A stretch of DNA of 64,000 bases from Hoeflea sp. (GCF_002733955.1 NZ_NVXQ01000025.1:1-64000), one strand, 5' to 3'; positions 35,712 through 45,121 are shown, counted from the stretch's first letter. Made by a program: numbers and translations. Notes: generated by a model not told the origin, from the letters alone.

Positions 35712-37073
35712 ATGGACATGCCACTGAAGAAGGCCGGCGCAGATCCGGCCGCTGCAGAGGATTATTCCAGTCGGTATGCGGTGATCGGGGCCGGGCCGAT
35801 GGGGCTGGCGATGGCCAAGACCCTGACCGAACAGGGCATCGGCTTTACCGGCTTCGAGCTCAATTCCGATGTCGGCGGGTTGTGGGACATCGATGGTCCG
35901 AAGTCGACCATGTACGAGACTGCGCATCTGATCTCGTCGAAGAAGATGACCGAGTTCGCCGATTTTCCGATGGACGCCGAGGTGGCCGAGTATCCCTCGC
36001 ACCGCGAGCTGAAGAGCTATTTCCGGAAATTTACCGAGCACTTTGGCATCTATCGGCATTTCCGCTTCGAGACGGAAGTGCTGTCGGCTGTGCCGCTGGG
36101 CAAGTCCGGCGAAGGCTGGCGGGTGACGTGGCGGGAGGCCGATGGCACGGAACAGAGCGCCGAATTCGCCGGGCTGCTGATCGCCAATGGCACCCTGTCT
36201 GAGCCGAACATGCCCGAATTCAAGGGCAGCTTTTCAGGCGACCTGATGCATTCCAGCGCCTACCGCGATCCCGACGTCTTCAGGGGCAAACGGGTGCTGA
36301 TCATCGGGGCGGGCAATTCGGGTTGTGACATTGCCGTCGACGCCATCCATCACGGCAAAGCTTGCGATATCTCGATGCGGCGCGGCTATTACTTCGTGCC
36401 CAAATATGTCTTTGGCCGGCCTGCGGACACGATGGGCGGGGCTATCAAGCTGCCGATGTGGCTCAAGCGCCGGGTCGACGGCATGATCCTGAAATGGTTC
36501 ACCGGCGATCCGGCGAAATACGGCTTTCCGAAGCCCGACTACAAGCTTTATGAATCGCATCCGGTGGTCAATTCGCTGATCCTGTTTCATGCCGGGCATG
36601 GTGACATCACCGTGCGTCCGGATATCGACCGGTTTGAGGGCCATACGGTGCATTTCAAGGATGGCAGCCAGGCCGATTACGACCTCGTGCTGGCTGCGAC
36701 CGGCTACAAGCTGCATTATCCCTTCATCGAGAAATCGCTTTTGAACTGGCAGGGCGATGCGCCGCATCTGTTCCTGAACTGCCTGCATCCAGAACGGGAT
36801 GACCTGTTTCTTCTGGGCATGGTGGAAGCCTCCGGGCTTGGCTGGCAGGGCCGGCACGAGCAGGCGGAAATGGTGGCGCGCTACATCACCGGGCTCAAGA
36901 AAGGCATCATGGCGGCCAAGGCCTTGCGCGAGGAAAAGGCTGCAGGCTTCACCCGCGCGACGGGAGGCATGAACTACATCGACCTGCCGCGCATGGCCTA
37001 TTACGTCGACAAGGCGACCTATCGCAACGCCGTTACCAGCTGGATTGCGGCACTGAAAGGCGGCGGGAAATGA
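35712..37073 (+). CDS. Flavin-containing monooxygenase (FMO/BVMO-like)
   Basis: A 453-residue two-dinucleotide-domain enzyme with FAD site VIGAGPMG at 24-31 and NADPH site IIGAGNSGCDIAVDAI near 197-212. Between them FSGDLMHSSAYRD (about 174-186) is close to the FMO/BVMO fingerprint FxGxxxHxxx(W/Y). It should oxygenate a ketone, amine or sulfide with NADPH and O2. GGAGGGGG lies before the ATG. Its stop overlaps the symporter ATG by 4 bases. Substrate unknown; context points to an organic acid or ketone. Confidence 0.88.
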   Translation: MDMPLKKAGADPAAAEDYSSRYAVIGAGPMGLAMAKTLTEQGIGFTGFELNSDVGGLWDIDGPKSTMYETAHLISSKKMTEFADFPMDAEVAEYPSHRELKSYFRKFTEHFGIYRHFRFETEVLSAVPLGKSGEGWRVTWREADGTEQSAEFAGLLIANGTLSEPNMPEFKGSFSGDLMHSSAYRDPDVFRGKRVLIIGAGNSGCDIAVDAIHHGKACDISMRRGYYFVPKYVFGRPADTMGGAIKLPMWLKRRVDGMILKWFTGDPAKYGFPKPDYKLYESHPVVNSLILFHAGHGDITVRPDIDRFEGHTVHFKDGSQADYDLVLAATGYKLHYPFIEKSLLNWQGDAPHLFLNCLHPERDDLFLLGMVEASGLGWQGRHEQAEMVARYITGLKKGIMAAKALREEKAAGFTRATGGMNYIDLPRMAYYVDKATYRNAVTSWIAALKGGGK

Positions 37074-37972
37074 CCGACATCGACACGATACGGCTGAATT
37101 TCAGCCCCGAAAGCCTGATGCTGCTCAATGCCATCCTGGCTATCGTCATGTTCTCGATTGCGCTGGATCTGAAGCCATCGGATTTCAAGGCACTTATGCG
37201 CACGCCCAAAGCCTTGCTGACCGGCATGGTGTCGCAATTCCTCGTGCTGCCGGCGATGACCTTCGCGATGCTGCTGGTGACAAATCCGCAGCCCTCGATT
37301 GCGCTGGGTCTGATCCTTGTGGCGTCCTGTCCGGGCGGCAATATTTCCAATTTCATCACCCACCGTGCCGGCGGAAATACGGCGCTTTCGGTGTCGATGA
37401 CCGGAATTGCCACTGTGGCAGCCATTGTCATGACCCCGTTCAACATCGCGTTCTGGGGCAATCTTTACGAGCCGACGCGGGCGATCCTGCGGCAGACGAC
37501 CCTAGACCCGGTTTCCATAGCCATCACCGTGTTCTTCATGCTGATCCTGCCTCTGGCGCTTGGTATTCTGACCAATGTTCGGCGGCCGGAGTTCGCGGCA
37601 CGGATCCGCAAGACCATGCAGAGAATCTCGATGGCGATCTTTGTCGGCTTTATTGTTGTGGCGCTGGCTGCGAACTGGGGTTTCCTGCAGTCACTTGCAG
37701 TCACCGTTGCGGGACTTGTGGTGCTGCACAATGCGCTGGCTCTGTCGAGCGGCTATCTTTCGGCGACCGCGATGAAACTGTCGCCCTATGACCGCCGGGC
37801 CATCACCATCGAGACCGGCATACAGAACTCGGGTCTCGGCCTGGTGCTGATCTTTGCCTTCTTCGGCGGGCTCGGCGGCATGGCGGTGGCCGCAGCGCTG
37901 TGGGGCATCTGGCATGCGATCTCCGGTCTTGTGCTGGCCACGCTCTGGTCGCGCCGGGAGGCGCAGCGATGA
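37070..37972 (+). CDS. Bile acid:sodium symporter (BASS) family protein
   Basis: A 300-residue protein with nine or ten membrane helices. Family stretches are LNAILAIVMFSIALDLKPSDFKALMRTPKA at the start, ILVASCPGGNISNFITHRAGGNTALSVSMTG near 84-114 (the sodium-site crossover region) and ETGIQNSGLGLVLIFAFFGG near 247-266. It would import an organic anion with Na+. Coupled at both ends (ATGA) to the FMO and the epimerase-like gene, so it probably brings in that pathway's substrate. Confidence 0.9.
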   Translation: MTDIDTIRLNFSPESLMLLNAILAIVMFSIALDLKPSDFKALMRTPKALLTGMVSQFLVLPAMTFAMLLVTNPQPSIALGLILVASCPGGNISNFITHRAGGNTALSVSMTGIATVAAIVMTPFNIAFWGNLYEPTRAILRQTTLDPVSIAITVFFMLILPLALGILTNVRRPEFAARIRKTMQRISMAIFVGFIVVALAANWGFLQSLAVTVAGLVVLHNALALSSGYLSATAMKLSPYDRRAITIETGIQNSGLGLVLIFAFFGGLGGMAVAAALWGIWHAISGLVLATLWSRREAQR

Positions 37973-38907
37973 GCCGCGTGCTGGTGACCGGCGCTGCCGG
38001 GGCGGTGGGACAGGTGCTGCTTGAGGAACTGGCGGCTGCCGGAATCGAGACGCTGGCCACGGATGTGCGCAAGCCCGGTAAACTGCCCGAAGGGGTCGGT
38101 TTCGAGGCGCTGGATGTGCGGAGCGGAGATGGAGAACGGGTCATCGGTGGGTTCAGGCCGGAGGTGATCGTTCATCTGGCCTCGATCGTCTCGCCATCGC
38201 GCGGGATGACCCGAGACTTCGCCCATGATGTGGATGTGAAGGGCACGAGGAATGTGCTGGACGCGGCGATCCGGCACGGTGTCAGGCGTCTCGTCGTCAC
38301 CTCGTCGGGTGCGGCCTATGGCTATCATGCCGACAACCCGGTGCCGCTGAGCGAAACTGATCCGGTGCGGGGCAACCGCGAATTTGCCTATTCCGACCAC
38401 AAGCGGCAGGTCGAGGAAATGCTGGCCGAGCTGCGCGCATCGCATCCGGGGCTCGAGCAGGTGGTGCTCAGGGTGGGGACCGTGCTCGGAGCCGGGCTCG
38501 AAAACCAGATCACCGAGCTGTTTCACCGGCCCAAGCTGATCGCGGTCCGAGGATCGGACAGTCCGTTTGTCTTCATCTGGACGGTCGACCTGGCGCGCAT
38601 TCTGTTGCGTGCCGCAGGCGAGGGGCCGGCGGGCATTTACAATGTCTGCGGCGATGGCGCGATGTCGGTGGATGAGCTGGCGAAAGCGCTCGGCAAGCCG
38701 GTGATGGCGCTACCCGCCTGGGTGCTGAAAACGGCGCTCGGAATTGCCCGGCCGCTGGGCCTGTCGCGCTACGGGCCGGAGCAGGTGCGGTTTCTGCAAT
38801 ACCGTCCGGTGCTCGATAACACGGCTTTGAAAAACGAGTTTGGCTATAGGCCCGAACTGACGAGTGCGCAGACATTCGAGCTGTGGCGCAAGGCGGCCGG
38901 GTTATGA
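37969..38907 (+). CDS. NAD-dependent epimerase/dehydratase family SDR
   Basis: A 312-residue extended SDR from the ATG at 37969, inside the previous stop. Cofactor motif VTGAAGAVGQ lies near 5-14, the active-site Ser in VTSSGAAYGYHADNPVP, and YSDHK near 140 carries Tyr and Lys. Sugar epimerases, 3-beta-HSD-like and aryl-alcohol dehydrogenases share this form; in this operon a hydroxyl/ketone interconversion on the imported compound is more likely than a sugar role. Substrate unknown. Confidence 0.85.
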   Translation: MSRVLVTGAAGAVGQVLLEELAAAGIETLATDVRKPGKLPEGVGFEALDVRSGDGERVIGGFRPEVIVHLASIVSPSRGMTRDFAHDVDVKGTRNVLDAAIRHGVRRLVVTSSGAAYGYHADNPVPLSETDPVRGNREFAYSDHKRQVEEMLAELRASHPGLEQVVLRVGTVLGAGLENQITELFHRPKLIAVRGSDSPFVFIWTVDLARILLRAAGEGPAGIYNVCGDGAMSVDELAKALGKPVMALPAWVLKTALGIARPLGLSRYGPEQVRFLQYRPVLDNTALKNEFGYRPELTSAQTFELWRKAAGL

Positions 38908-39671
38908 GCCGGGTTGCAGTGATCACCGGCGGGGCCGGTGGGCTGGGGCAGGCGTTTGCACGCCAGTTGCTCGGGGACGGCTGGAGAGTTGTGCTGATCG
39001 ACCTGCCGCGTGCATTGGCAGGCTTGGAGGATGACGCCGAGGGGGTGGAGCGGATTGCCTGCGACCTGACCGATGAAGCGGCGGTTGCCTCGGTCTGTGC
39101 CGAGATCTCAGTGCGGCACCCGGCGCTTGATCTGGTCATCCACAATGCCGGCGTGACCCAGATCGGGCTGTTTGACGAGACCACGCTGGCCTCGCAACGG
39201 CTGGTGATGGAGATCAACTATTTCGGCTCGATGCGAATGGCCGCGGGTCTGCTCGACGCGGTGCGCAAGGGGCGGGGGACGCATCTGGCCATCTCGTCGG
39301 TGGCAGGCTTTGCGCCGCTTTACAAGCGCACCGCCTATGCGGCGAGCAAGCATGCGCTGAACGGCTTCTTCTCGTCGCTGGCCTCGGAAGAGGCACAGCA
39401 CGGCGTGAGTGTGGTGATTGCCGCACCTTCCTTCGTTGCCACCAATCCGGGACGGCTGGATGCGGGCGAGGACGGCATCGGCAGGCCGGGAGCTGCGACG
39501 GACGGGTTTGACGAAATGACGCCCGAGCAGGCTGCCGGGATCATTCTGGCTGGCTGGCGCCGCGGCAAGCGGTTTATCCCCGTGGGCCGGGTGGCGAGCC
39601 TTGGCTGGCGTATCAACCGGCTGTCGCCGCGGCTCTACAGCTGGCTGATGATGCGCAAGATCCGTCCCTGA
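38904..39671 (+). CDS. Classical short-chain dehydrogenase
   Basis: A 255-residue SDR from the ATG at 38904 (4-base overlap with the gene before). It has the ITGGAGGLGQAFARQL cofactor site, the HNAGVT segment near 83-88, the active-site Ser in ISSVAGFAP and the YAASK motif near 146. The C-terminal end (SPRLYSWLMMRKI) resembles membrane-attached SDRs. Second dehydrogenase of this operon. Confidence 0.87.
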   Translation: MSRVAVITGGAGGLGQAFARQLLGDGWRVVLIDLPRALAGLEDDAEGVERIACDLTDEAAVASVCAEISVRHPALDLVIHNAGVTQIGLFDETTLASQRLVMEINYFGSMRMAAGLLDAVRKGRGTHLAISSVAGFAPLYKRTAYAASKHALNGFFSSLASEEAQHGVSVVIAAPSFVATNPGRLDAGEDGIGRPGAATDGFDEMTPEQAAGIILAGWRRGKRFIPVGRVASLGWRINRLSPRLYSWLMMRKIRP

Positions 39672-39769
39672 GACATTTTCTCTTGCCTGCTGGTCTCTTG
39701 GCTCTGGGCGCATTGCCATTTTTCCGTTGCGGCGCGATGGTTTGGCCTTGAGTCCTGGGGGAGAGAATC

Positions 39770-41317
39770 ATGAATGTCGCGGAATGGCTGGCGCGCAGCG
39801 GCCGGAGATATCCGGGCCATCCGGCGCTGTTCTCGGGTGAGACACAGCTCACGGATTATCAAGGCTTTGCGCGGAGTGCGGCGGCCATCGGCGCGGGGTT
39901 GCGCGGGCGTCATGGCATCGCGCCCGGCGACCGGGTGGCGATCTTTGCCAGAAACACACCGGCCTATCTGGAGGCGATGTTCGGCGCCTGGTTTGCCGGG
40001 GCGGCGATTGTTCCGATCAACGCCAAGCTGCATCCAAAGGAAGCTGCCTATATCATCGAAAACTCCGGGGCGTCGCTAGTCCTTGCCACGGCGCCGCTGG
40101 GTGGCGAGCTGGCAGGGGCGCTGGCGCAACCGGGCCCCAGACTGATCGACCTCGAGGGTGCGGAGTTCGAGGCCTTGCGCCAGAGCACGCCTCTTGCCGC
40201 GCCGGTGTCGCAGCAAAGCACGGACATGGCCTGGCTGTTCTATACCTCCGGCACCACCGGCCGGCCCAAGGGCGTGATGATCAGCCATGGCAACATGCAG
40301 GCGATGGTGGCGTCCTACTTTGCCGATGTGGACGCGGTGTATCCCCCCGATGCAGCACTCTATGCGGCGCCGCTGAGCCATGGCGCAGGGCTTTACTGCA
40401 TCCAGCATGTGCTCAAGGCCGCGCGGCACGTGGTGCCGGTCTCGGGCGGGTTCGATCCGGAGGAAATCTTTGCGCTGGGCCGCAGTCTCGGAGACATCCA
40501 CATGTTTGCAGCGCCCACCATGGTCAAGCGGCTGGTGGCCACGGCCCGCGAGCGCGGCGAGACCGGCGAGGGGATCCGCACGATCGTCTATGGCGGCGGG
40601 CCGATGTATCTCAGCGACATTGTCGAGGCGGTCGATGTTCTGGGGCCGCGGTTCTGCCAGATCTATGGCCAGGGTGAGAGCCCGATGACAATCACCGCAC
40701 TGGACCGGGCCGCGGTGGCCGATCGCGCGCATCCGCGCTGGCGCGAGCGGCTGGCCTCGGTGGGCACAGCGCAATCGAGCGTCGAAGTGCGCATTGTCGA
40801 TGAAGCGGGCAACGCGGTGGCTACCGGCGAGACCGGCGAGATCCTGGTCCGGGGCGCGCCGGTGATGCAGGGCTACTGGCGCGATCCGGCGGCCACGGCA
40901 GCCGCACTGCGCGATGGCTGGCTCTGGACCGGCGACATGGGTGCGCTCGATGCGGACGGGTTCCTGACGCTGAAGGACCGGTCCAAGGACGTGATCATTT
41001 CCGGCGGCACCAATATTTATCCGCGCGAGGTGGAGGAGGCCTTGCTGACCCATGCGAGCGTGCGCGAAGTCAGCGTGATCGGTGTGCCGGATCCCGAGTG
41101 GGGCGAGAGCATTCTGGCCTATGTGGTTGCCGAGCCGGACACGGAGACGGGAACGGGGCCGGATGCGGCGGAGCTCGACCGGCATTGTCTGGATCTGATC
41201 GCCCGGTTCAAGCGGCCCAAGGCCTATCGCTTTGTCCCCGAACTGCCGAAAAACAATTACGGCAAGGTGCTCAAGACCGAATTGCGCCATGCGTTCGCGG
41301 CGGAGTCGTCGAGCTAG
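39770..41317 (+). CDS. AMP-binding acyl-CoA synthetase
   Basis: A 515-residue adenylate-forming ligase with YTSGTTGRPKGVMISHG near 158-174, the IYGQGESPMTI stretch, LWTGDMGALDADGFLTLKDRSKDVIISGGTNIYPREVEE near 384-422, and the late catalytic Lys in NNYGKVLKTEL. It activates a carboxylic acid to its CoA thioester. GGGGGAGAG precedes the ATG. With FMO, symporter and two SDRs it completes a likely uptake, oxidation and CoA-activation set. Confidence 0.92.
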   Translation: MNVAEWLARSGRRYPGHPALFSGETQLTDYQGFARSAAAIGAGLRGRHGIAPGDRVAIFARNTPAYLEAMFGAWFAGAAIVPINAKLHPKEAAYIIENSGASLVLATAPLGGELAGALAQPGPRLIDLEGAEFEALRQSTPLAAPVSQQSTDMAWLFYTSGTTGRPKGVMISHGNMQAMVASYFADVDAVYPPDAALYAAPLSHGAGLYCIQHVLKAARHVVPVSGGFDPEEIFALGRSLGDIHMFAAPTMVKRLVATARERGETGEGIRTIVYGGGPMYLSDIVEAVDVLGPRFCQIYGQGESPMTITALDRAAVADRAHPRWRERLASVGTAQSSVEVRIVDEAGNAVATGETGEILVRGAPVMQGYWRDPAATAAALRDGWLWTGDMGALDADGFLTLKDRSKDVIISGGTNIYPREVEEALLTHASVREVSVIGVPDPEWGESILAYVVAEPDTETGTGPDAAELDRHCLDLIARFKRPKAYRFVPELPKNNYGKVLKTELRHAFAAESSS

Positions 41318-41372
41318 CTCGCTGCTAGCCCGATCTCACCGATGCGGCGATCCGGGCAGGGCATATCCGCTT

Positions 41373-41402
41373 AGAATTTAATCAATCGATTGATTAAATT
41401 CT
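41373..41402. promoter_or_regulatory. 30-bp perfect palindrome, TetR operator
   Basis: All 30 bases from 41373 to 41402 form a perfect palindrome centred on the ATCGAT at 41385-41390; the core is AATCAATCGATTGATT. It lies 47 bases before the tetR GTG start, between the acyl-CoA synthetase and the tetR-efflux operon, and is the most symmetric site in the window. Confidence 0.85.
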
Positions 41403-41449
41403 CGGGCTGCGCTAGTCTGTCGGCACAATTGGTGTCAGCGAGGACCAAA

Positions 41450-42127
41450 GTGGCGTCGAATCCTTCATCTTTCCCCGAAGCCGGAACCGCTGGCGATCAA
41501 ACCCGGATGGCCCTGATCATGGCCGGCATCCAGCTGTTCGGCGCCAAGGGGTTCGAGGCAACCTCGACGCGGGAGATTGCCGCCGCCGCCAAGGCCAACA
41601 TCGCCTCCATCGCCTATCATTTTGGCGGCAAGGCCGGATTGCGGCTGGCCTGTGCCGAGATGGTGGGAAGCCGGATCCAAGCCGTCGCGGGCCCGGCCTT
41701 GCGCGCCATCGATCCCGGCGGGGACCCGGTGGCGGCGCAGGCGGGTTTCGAGCGGGTCATCATGGGCGTGGCGGACTTCATGCTGGGGCAGGTGGAGGCG
41801 CGCGACATTGCCAGCTTCATGGTGCGCGAAATGGGCATTGCCGGGCCCGTCTTCGACAAGGTTTATGCCGATTTCATTCTGCCGGTGCATCGCAGCCTGT
41901 GTGAGCTTCTGGGCCTGGCCACCGGCCATGACCCTGAAAGCGACCTGATCCGCCTTGGCACCTTCAGCATTGCGGGTCAGGTCGTCTATTTCCGTATCGG
42001 TCACGCCATCGTGGCAAAGCGCATGGAGTGGAAAGAGGTGGGGCCGGGCGAGGTCGAGGCGATCAAGGCTGTGATCCTGTCCAACATACGGGCCTTTGTC
42101 GAAAGCAACAGAAAGCAGGGCTCGTGA
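41450..42127 (+). CDS. TetR-family regulator of the HlyD-ABC operon
   Basis: A 225-residue TetR protein with helix-turn-helix GIQLFGAKGFEATSTREIAAAAKANIASIAYHFGGKAGLRLA near 22-63 and a C-terminal region like CecR/YbiH (DUF1956). I chose the GTG at 41450 (GAGGA upstream) because the ATG at 41390 falls inside the operator palindrome. Its stop overlaps the next start as TGATG, so regulator and efflux genes are one operon. In known YbiH/CecR cases the same gene order tetR-hlyD-ABC-ABC2 is found. Confidence 0.88.
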   Translation: MASNPSSFPEAGTAGDQTRMALIMAGIQLFGAKGFEATSTREIAAAAKANIASIAYHFGGKAGLRLACAEMVGSRIQAVAGPALRAIDPGGDPVAAQAGFERVIMGVADFMLGQVEARDIASFMVREMGIAGPVFDKVYADFILPVHRSLCELLGLATGHDPESDLIRLGTFSIAGQVVYFRIGHAIVAKRMEWKEVGPGEVEAIKAVILSNIRAFVESNRKQGS

Positions 42128-43080
42128 TGTCGTTTATCTGCGCCATTCCAATTGTTGCCGGCCTGTTTTCGGCCTGTGTGGGTGATGGTCCGTTGGCCGT
42201 CGGCTATGTCGAGGGCGAATATGTTCTGGTTGCGCCGATCGAGACAGCGCAGATCGTGGAACTTGCGGTCAGGCGGGGTGACAGGATCACGGCGGGATCG
42301 CCTCTGGCACGGCTTGAGAAGCGCGACGCGGAAATCGCCGTGGCCCAGGCCGCTGCAGGCCTGGCCCAGGCCGAGCGGCAACTGGCAAATCTTCAGGAGG
42401 GGAGGCGGCCTGAGGAAATAGCCAGCATCGCCGCCTCGCTGCGCTCGGCCGAAGCTCAGGCCACCGAGGCCGAGCGGGTGCTGCAGCGGCAGGCGGATCT
42501 TCTCAAGCAGGGCATCTCCACCCAGGCATCCTACGATTCCGCAGCGACCGCAGTGGAGCTCAACCGCGCCAAGGTCAGTGAACTCGAAGCCAACCTGGCC
42601 GTCGCCAAGCTTCCCGCCCGGGTCAACGAGATCAAGGCCGCCCAGGCAGCGGTTGATCAGGCTGCCGCCGTGCTGGAATCGGCCGAATGGCGGCTTGCCA
42701 AGCGGGTCCTGTCGATCCCGCAATCGGGCGTGGTTTCCGACATCATCCGCAACACGGGCGAAGTGGCCGGGCCGCAGGCGCCTGTGCTTTCGGTCCTGCC
42801 GGACGGTGCGCTCAAGCTCCGGGTCTATGTGCCTGAAACAGCGCTGTCGCGCATTGCCGTCGGTCGCGTGCTTTCGGTGCGCTGTGACGGCTGCGGCGAG
42901 GGCATGGAGGCGACGGTGAGTTACGTCTCGCCCGATCCGGAATTCACCCCGCCGGTGATCTACTCGCTCGAAAACCGGCAGAAGCTGGTCTACCTGGTGG
43001 AAGCCCGGCCCAATGATGACGCCTGGGCGCTGGCGCCGGGACAGATCGTCGATGTCGATCTGCAAGGTGGGGACCCGTGA
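42127..43080 (+). CDS. HlyD-family efflux adaptor, probable lipoprotein
   Basis: A 317-residue periplasmic adaptor. The N-terminus MSFICAIPIVAGLFSAC has a lipobox-like end at Cys17. A biotinyl-lipoyl half motif (VLVAPIETAQIVELAVRRGDRITAGSPLARLE) comes first, a long Ala-rich coiled coil spans about 75-190, then the second half motif VLSIPQSGVVSDIIRNTGEVAGPQAPVLSVL. It would link the ABC pump to an outer-membrane channel encoded elsewhere. Confidence 0.9.
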   Translation: MSFICAIPIVAGLFSACVGDGPLAVGYVEGEYVLVAPIETAQIVELAVRRGDRITAGSPLARLEKRDAEIAVAQAAAGLAQAERQLANLQEGRRPEEIASIAASLRSAEAQATEAERVLQRQADLLKQGISTQASYDSAATAVELNRAKVSELEANLAVAKLPARVNEIKAAQAAVDQAAAVLESAEWRLAKRVLSIPQSGVVSDIIRNTGEVAGPQAPVLSVLPDGALKLRVYVPETALSRIAVGRVLSVRCDGCGEGMEATVSYVSPDPEFTPPVIYSLENRQKLVYLVEARPNDDAWALAPGQIVDVDLQGGDP

Positions 43081-43988
43081 ACGCCATCGAGGTCAGCGGT
43101 CTGGTCAAGCGTTTTGGCGACAAGACTGTTGTCGACCATGTTTCGATGTCCGTGGCAGAAGGCGAGATCTCGGGCTTTCTCGGGCCCAACGGATCGGGCA
43201 AGACCACCACCATTCGCGTGATGTGCGGGCTCTTGACGCCCGATGAAGGTGAGGGGCGGGTGCTTGGCCATGACATTCGCAGCGAAAGTCTGCGAATCAA
43301 GCGCGAAGTTGGCTACATGACGCAGAAATTCTCGTTCTACGAGGATCTGTCGATCGAGGAAAACCTGACCTTCGTGGCCCGGCTTTACGATCTTGAGCCG
43401 GTTGCCGTGCGTGACACGCTAGAAGATCTCGGGCTCACGTCGCGGCGCAAGCAACTGGCGGGGACACTGTCGGGCGGCTGGAAACAGCGGCTGGCGCTGG
43501 CCGCCTGCATCATGCACAAGCCGAAGCTGCTGTTGCTGGACGAGCCGACGGCGGGCGTCGATCCGAAGGCGCGGCGGGAGTTCTGGGACGAGATCCACAT
43601 GCGTGCCAGCGCCGGGCTGACGGTGCTGGTCTCCACCCATTACATGGACGAGGCCGAGCGCTGCCAACGCATCCACTACATATCCTACGGCAAGCTGCTG
43701 GCCAGCGGCACTGTGCCGGAGGTGATCCGGGACGCGGCCTTGACGACCTTCGTGATGCAGGGCGGCGACATCGCCCGGGCGGCGAAACTGCTGCAGGGCA
43801 TGGAAGGCGTCGATCAGGTGGCTCCGTTTGGCCTGACACTGCATGTTGTCGGGCACGACAGGGTGGCGCTGAAGGCTGCAGTGGTGAAGGTGGCGGCAGA
43901 GACAGGCGTCGGTTACCAGGAGGGCAGCACCAGCCTTGAGGATGTGTTCATCCAGTTCATGGGCACATCGACGGACAACATGGCATGA
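43077..43988 (+). CDS. ABC transporter ATP-binding protein (ABC-2 drug-efflux type)
   Basis: A 303-residue ATPase starting at a GTG within the adaptor stop. Walker A GPNGSGKTT is near 35-43, signature LSGGWKQRLALAAC near 131 and Walker B LLLLDEPTAGVDPKARREFW near 151. The signature ends in W rather than Q, as in YbhF/DrrA relatives. There is one ATPase domain only, unlike the doubled YbhF. Powers the permease downstream, to which it is coupled (ATGA). Confidence 0.93.
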   Translation: MNAIEVSGLVKRFGDKTVVDHVSMSVAEGEISGFLGPNGSGKTTTIRVMCGLLTPDEGEGRVLGHDIRSESLRIKREVGYMTQKFSFYEDLSIEENLTFVARLYDLEPVAVRDTLEDLGLTSRRKQLAGTLSGGWKQRLALAACIMHKPKLLLLDEPTAGVDPKARREFWDEIHMRASAGLTVLVSTHYMDEAERCQRIHYISYGKLLASGTVPEVIRDAALTTFVMQGGDIARAAKLLQGMEGVDQVAPFGLTLHVVGHDRVALKAAVVKVAAETGVGYQEGSTSLEDVFIQFMGTSTDNMA

Positions 43989-45121
43989 GCGCGATGTTCT
44001 CGTTTCGACGGCTGATGGCCATCATCAGCAAGGAAAGCATCCAGATGCGGCGCGACCGGATCACGTTTGCGATGATGCTCGGGGTGCCGCTGATGCAGCT
44101 GGTGCTGTTCGGCTTTGCCATCAACAATGATCCCAAGGGGCTGCCGGCGGCGCTGGTGACCACCAGCCAGGATCATTACACCCGCGCCATGGTCTCGGCG
44201 ATGGAGAATACCGGCTATTACCGCTTCGACCATGTGGTGGCGAGTGCGGCCGAGGCCGAGCGGCTGATCCAGTCGGGCACCGTGTCGTTTGTTGTCACCG
44301 TGCCATCGGATTTCGCCCGCCGGGTGCAGCGCGGCGATCACCCGCAGATCCTGATCGAGGCGGATGCGACCGATCCCTCGGTGGCGTCAGGCGCGATCTC
44401 GACGCTGGGCACGGTGGCAGCGCAGGCGCTGCTGCGTGAGCAATCGGCGGAAGCGCTTGCCGCGCAGCAATCGACTGCCGCGCTCGAAGTGGTGGTGCAC
44501 CGGCTCTACAATCCCGAGGGCATCACCCAGTACAACATCGTGCCGGGCCTGCTCGGCGTGATCCTGCAGCTGACCATGGTGATGATGACCTCGATGGCGC
44601 TGACCCGGGAGACAGAGCGCGGCACGATGGAGAACCTCTTGGCGATGCCGGCAAGCCCGCTGGAGATCATGCTCGGCAAGGTGTTGCCGTTCCTGGTGGT
44701 CGGCGGGGTGCAGGTGGTGGTGGTGCTGACGGCAGCGAAGTTCCTGTTCAACGTGCCGTTTGTCGGCTCGCTGACGCTGTTGCTGGTCAGTATCCTGATC
44801 TTCGTGCTGGCTCTGGTGCTGCTCGGCTACGCGTTTTCGACGCTGGCGCGCACCCAGATGCAGGCAATGCAGCTGACGTTTTTCTTCTTCCTGCCATCGC
44901 TGCTCCTGTCTGGCTTCATGTTTCCCTATCGCGGCATGCCGGACTGGGCGCAGCTGCTGGGCGAGATTTTCCCGCTGACGCATTTTCTCAGGATCATCCG
45001 CGCGGTCATGCTCAAGGGCGCGGACCTGCAGGGCGTGGCGACGCCGCTGGCGGCGCTGATGATCTTTGTCGCGGTTTTCACGCTGCTTGCGCTGATGCGG
45101 TTCCGCCGCACACTGGACTAG
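43985..45121 (+). CDS. ABC-2 type efflux permease
   Basis: A 378-residue permease with a cytosolic start (RRLMAIISKESIQMRRDRITFAMMLGVPLMQLVLFGFAIN), an extracytosolic domain at about 40-175, and a block of five membrane helices at about 180-372, including GTMENLLAMPASPLEIMLGKVLPFLVVGG and LTFFFFLPSLLLSGFMFPYRGMPDW. The form matches YbhS/YbhR. Last gene of the tetR-hlyD-ABC operon. Confidence 0.92.
   Translation: MSAMFSFRRLMAIISKESIQMRRDRITFAMMLGVPLMQLVLFGFAINNDPKGLPAALVTTSQDHYTRAMVSAMENTGYYRFDHVVASAAEAERLIQSGTVSFVVTVPSDFARRVQRGDHPQILIEADATDPSVASGAISTLGTVAAQALLREQSAEALAAQQSTAALEVVVHRLYNPEGITQYNIVPGLLGVILQLTMVMMTSMALTRETERGTMENLLAMPASPLEIMLGKVLPFLVVGGVQVVVVLTAAKFLFNVPFVGSLTLLLVSILIFVLALVLLGYAFSTLARTQMQAMQLTFFFFLPSLLLSGFMFPYRGMPDWAQLLGEIFPLTHFLRIIRAVMLKGADLQGVATPLAALMIFVAVFTLLALMRFRRTLD

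Noticed and set aside
41390-41449. ATG start for the second TetR regulator at 41390
   Set aside because: This ATG lies inside the 30-bp operator palindrome and has no ribosome site; the GTG at 41450 has GAGGA and a family-like N-terminus.
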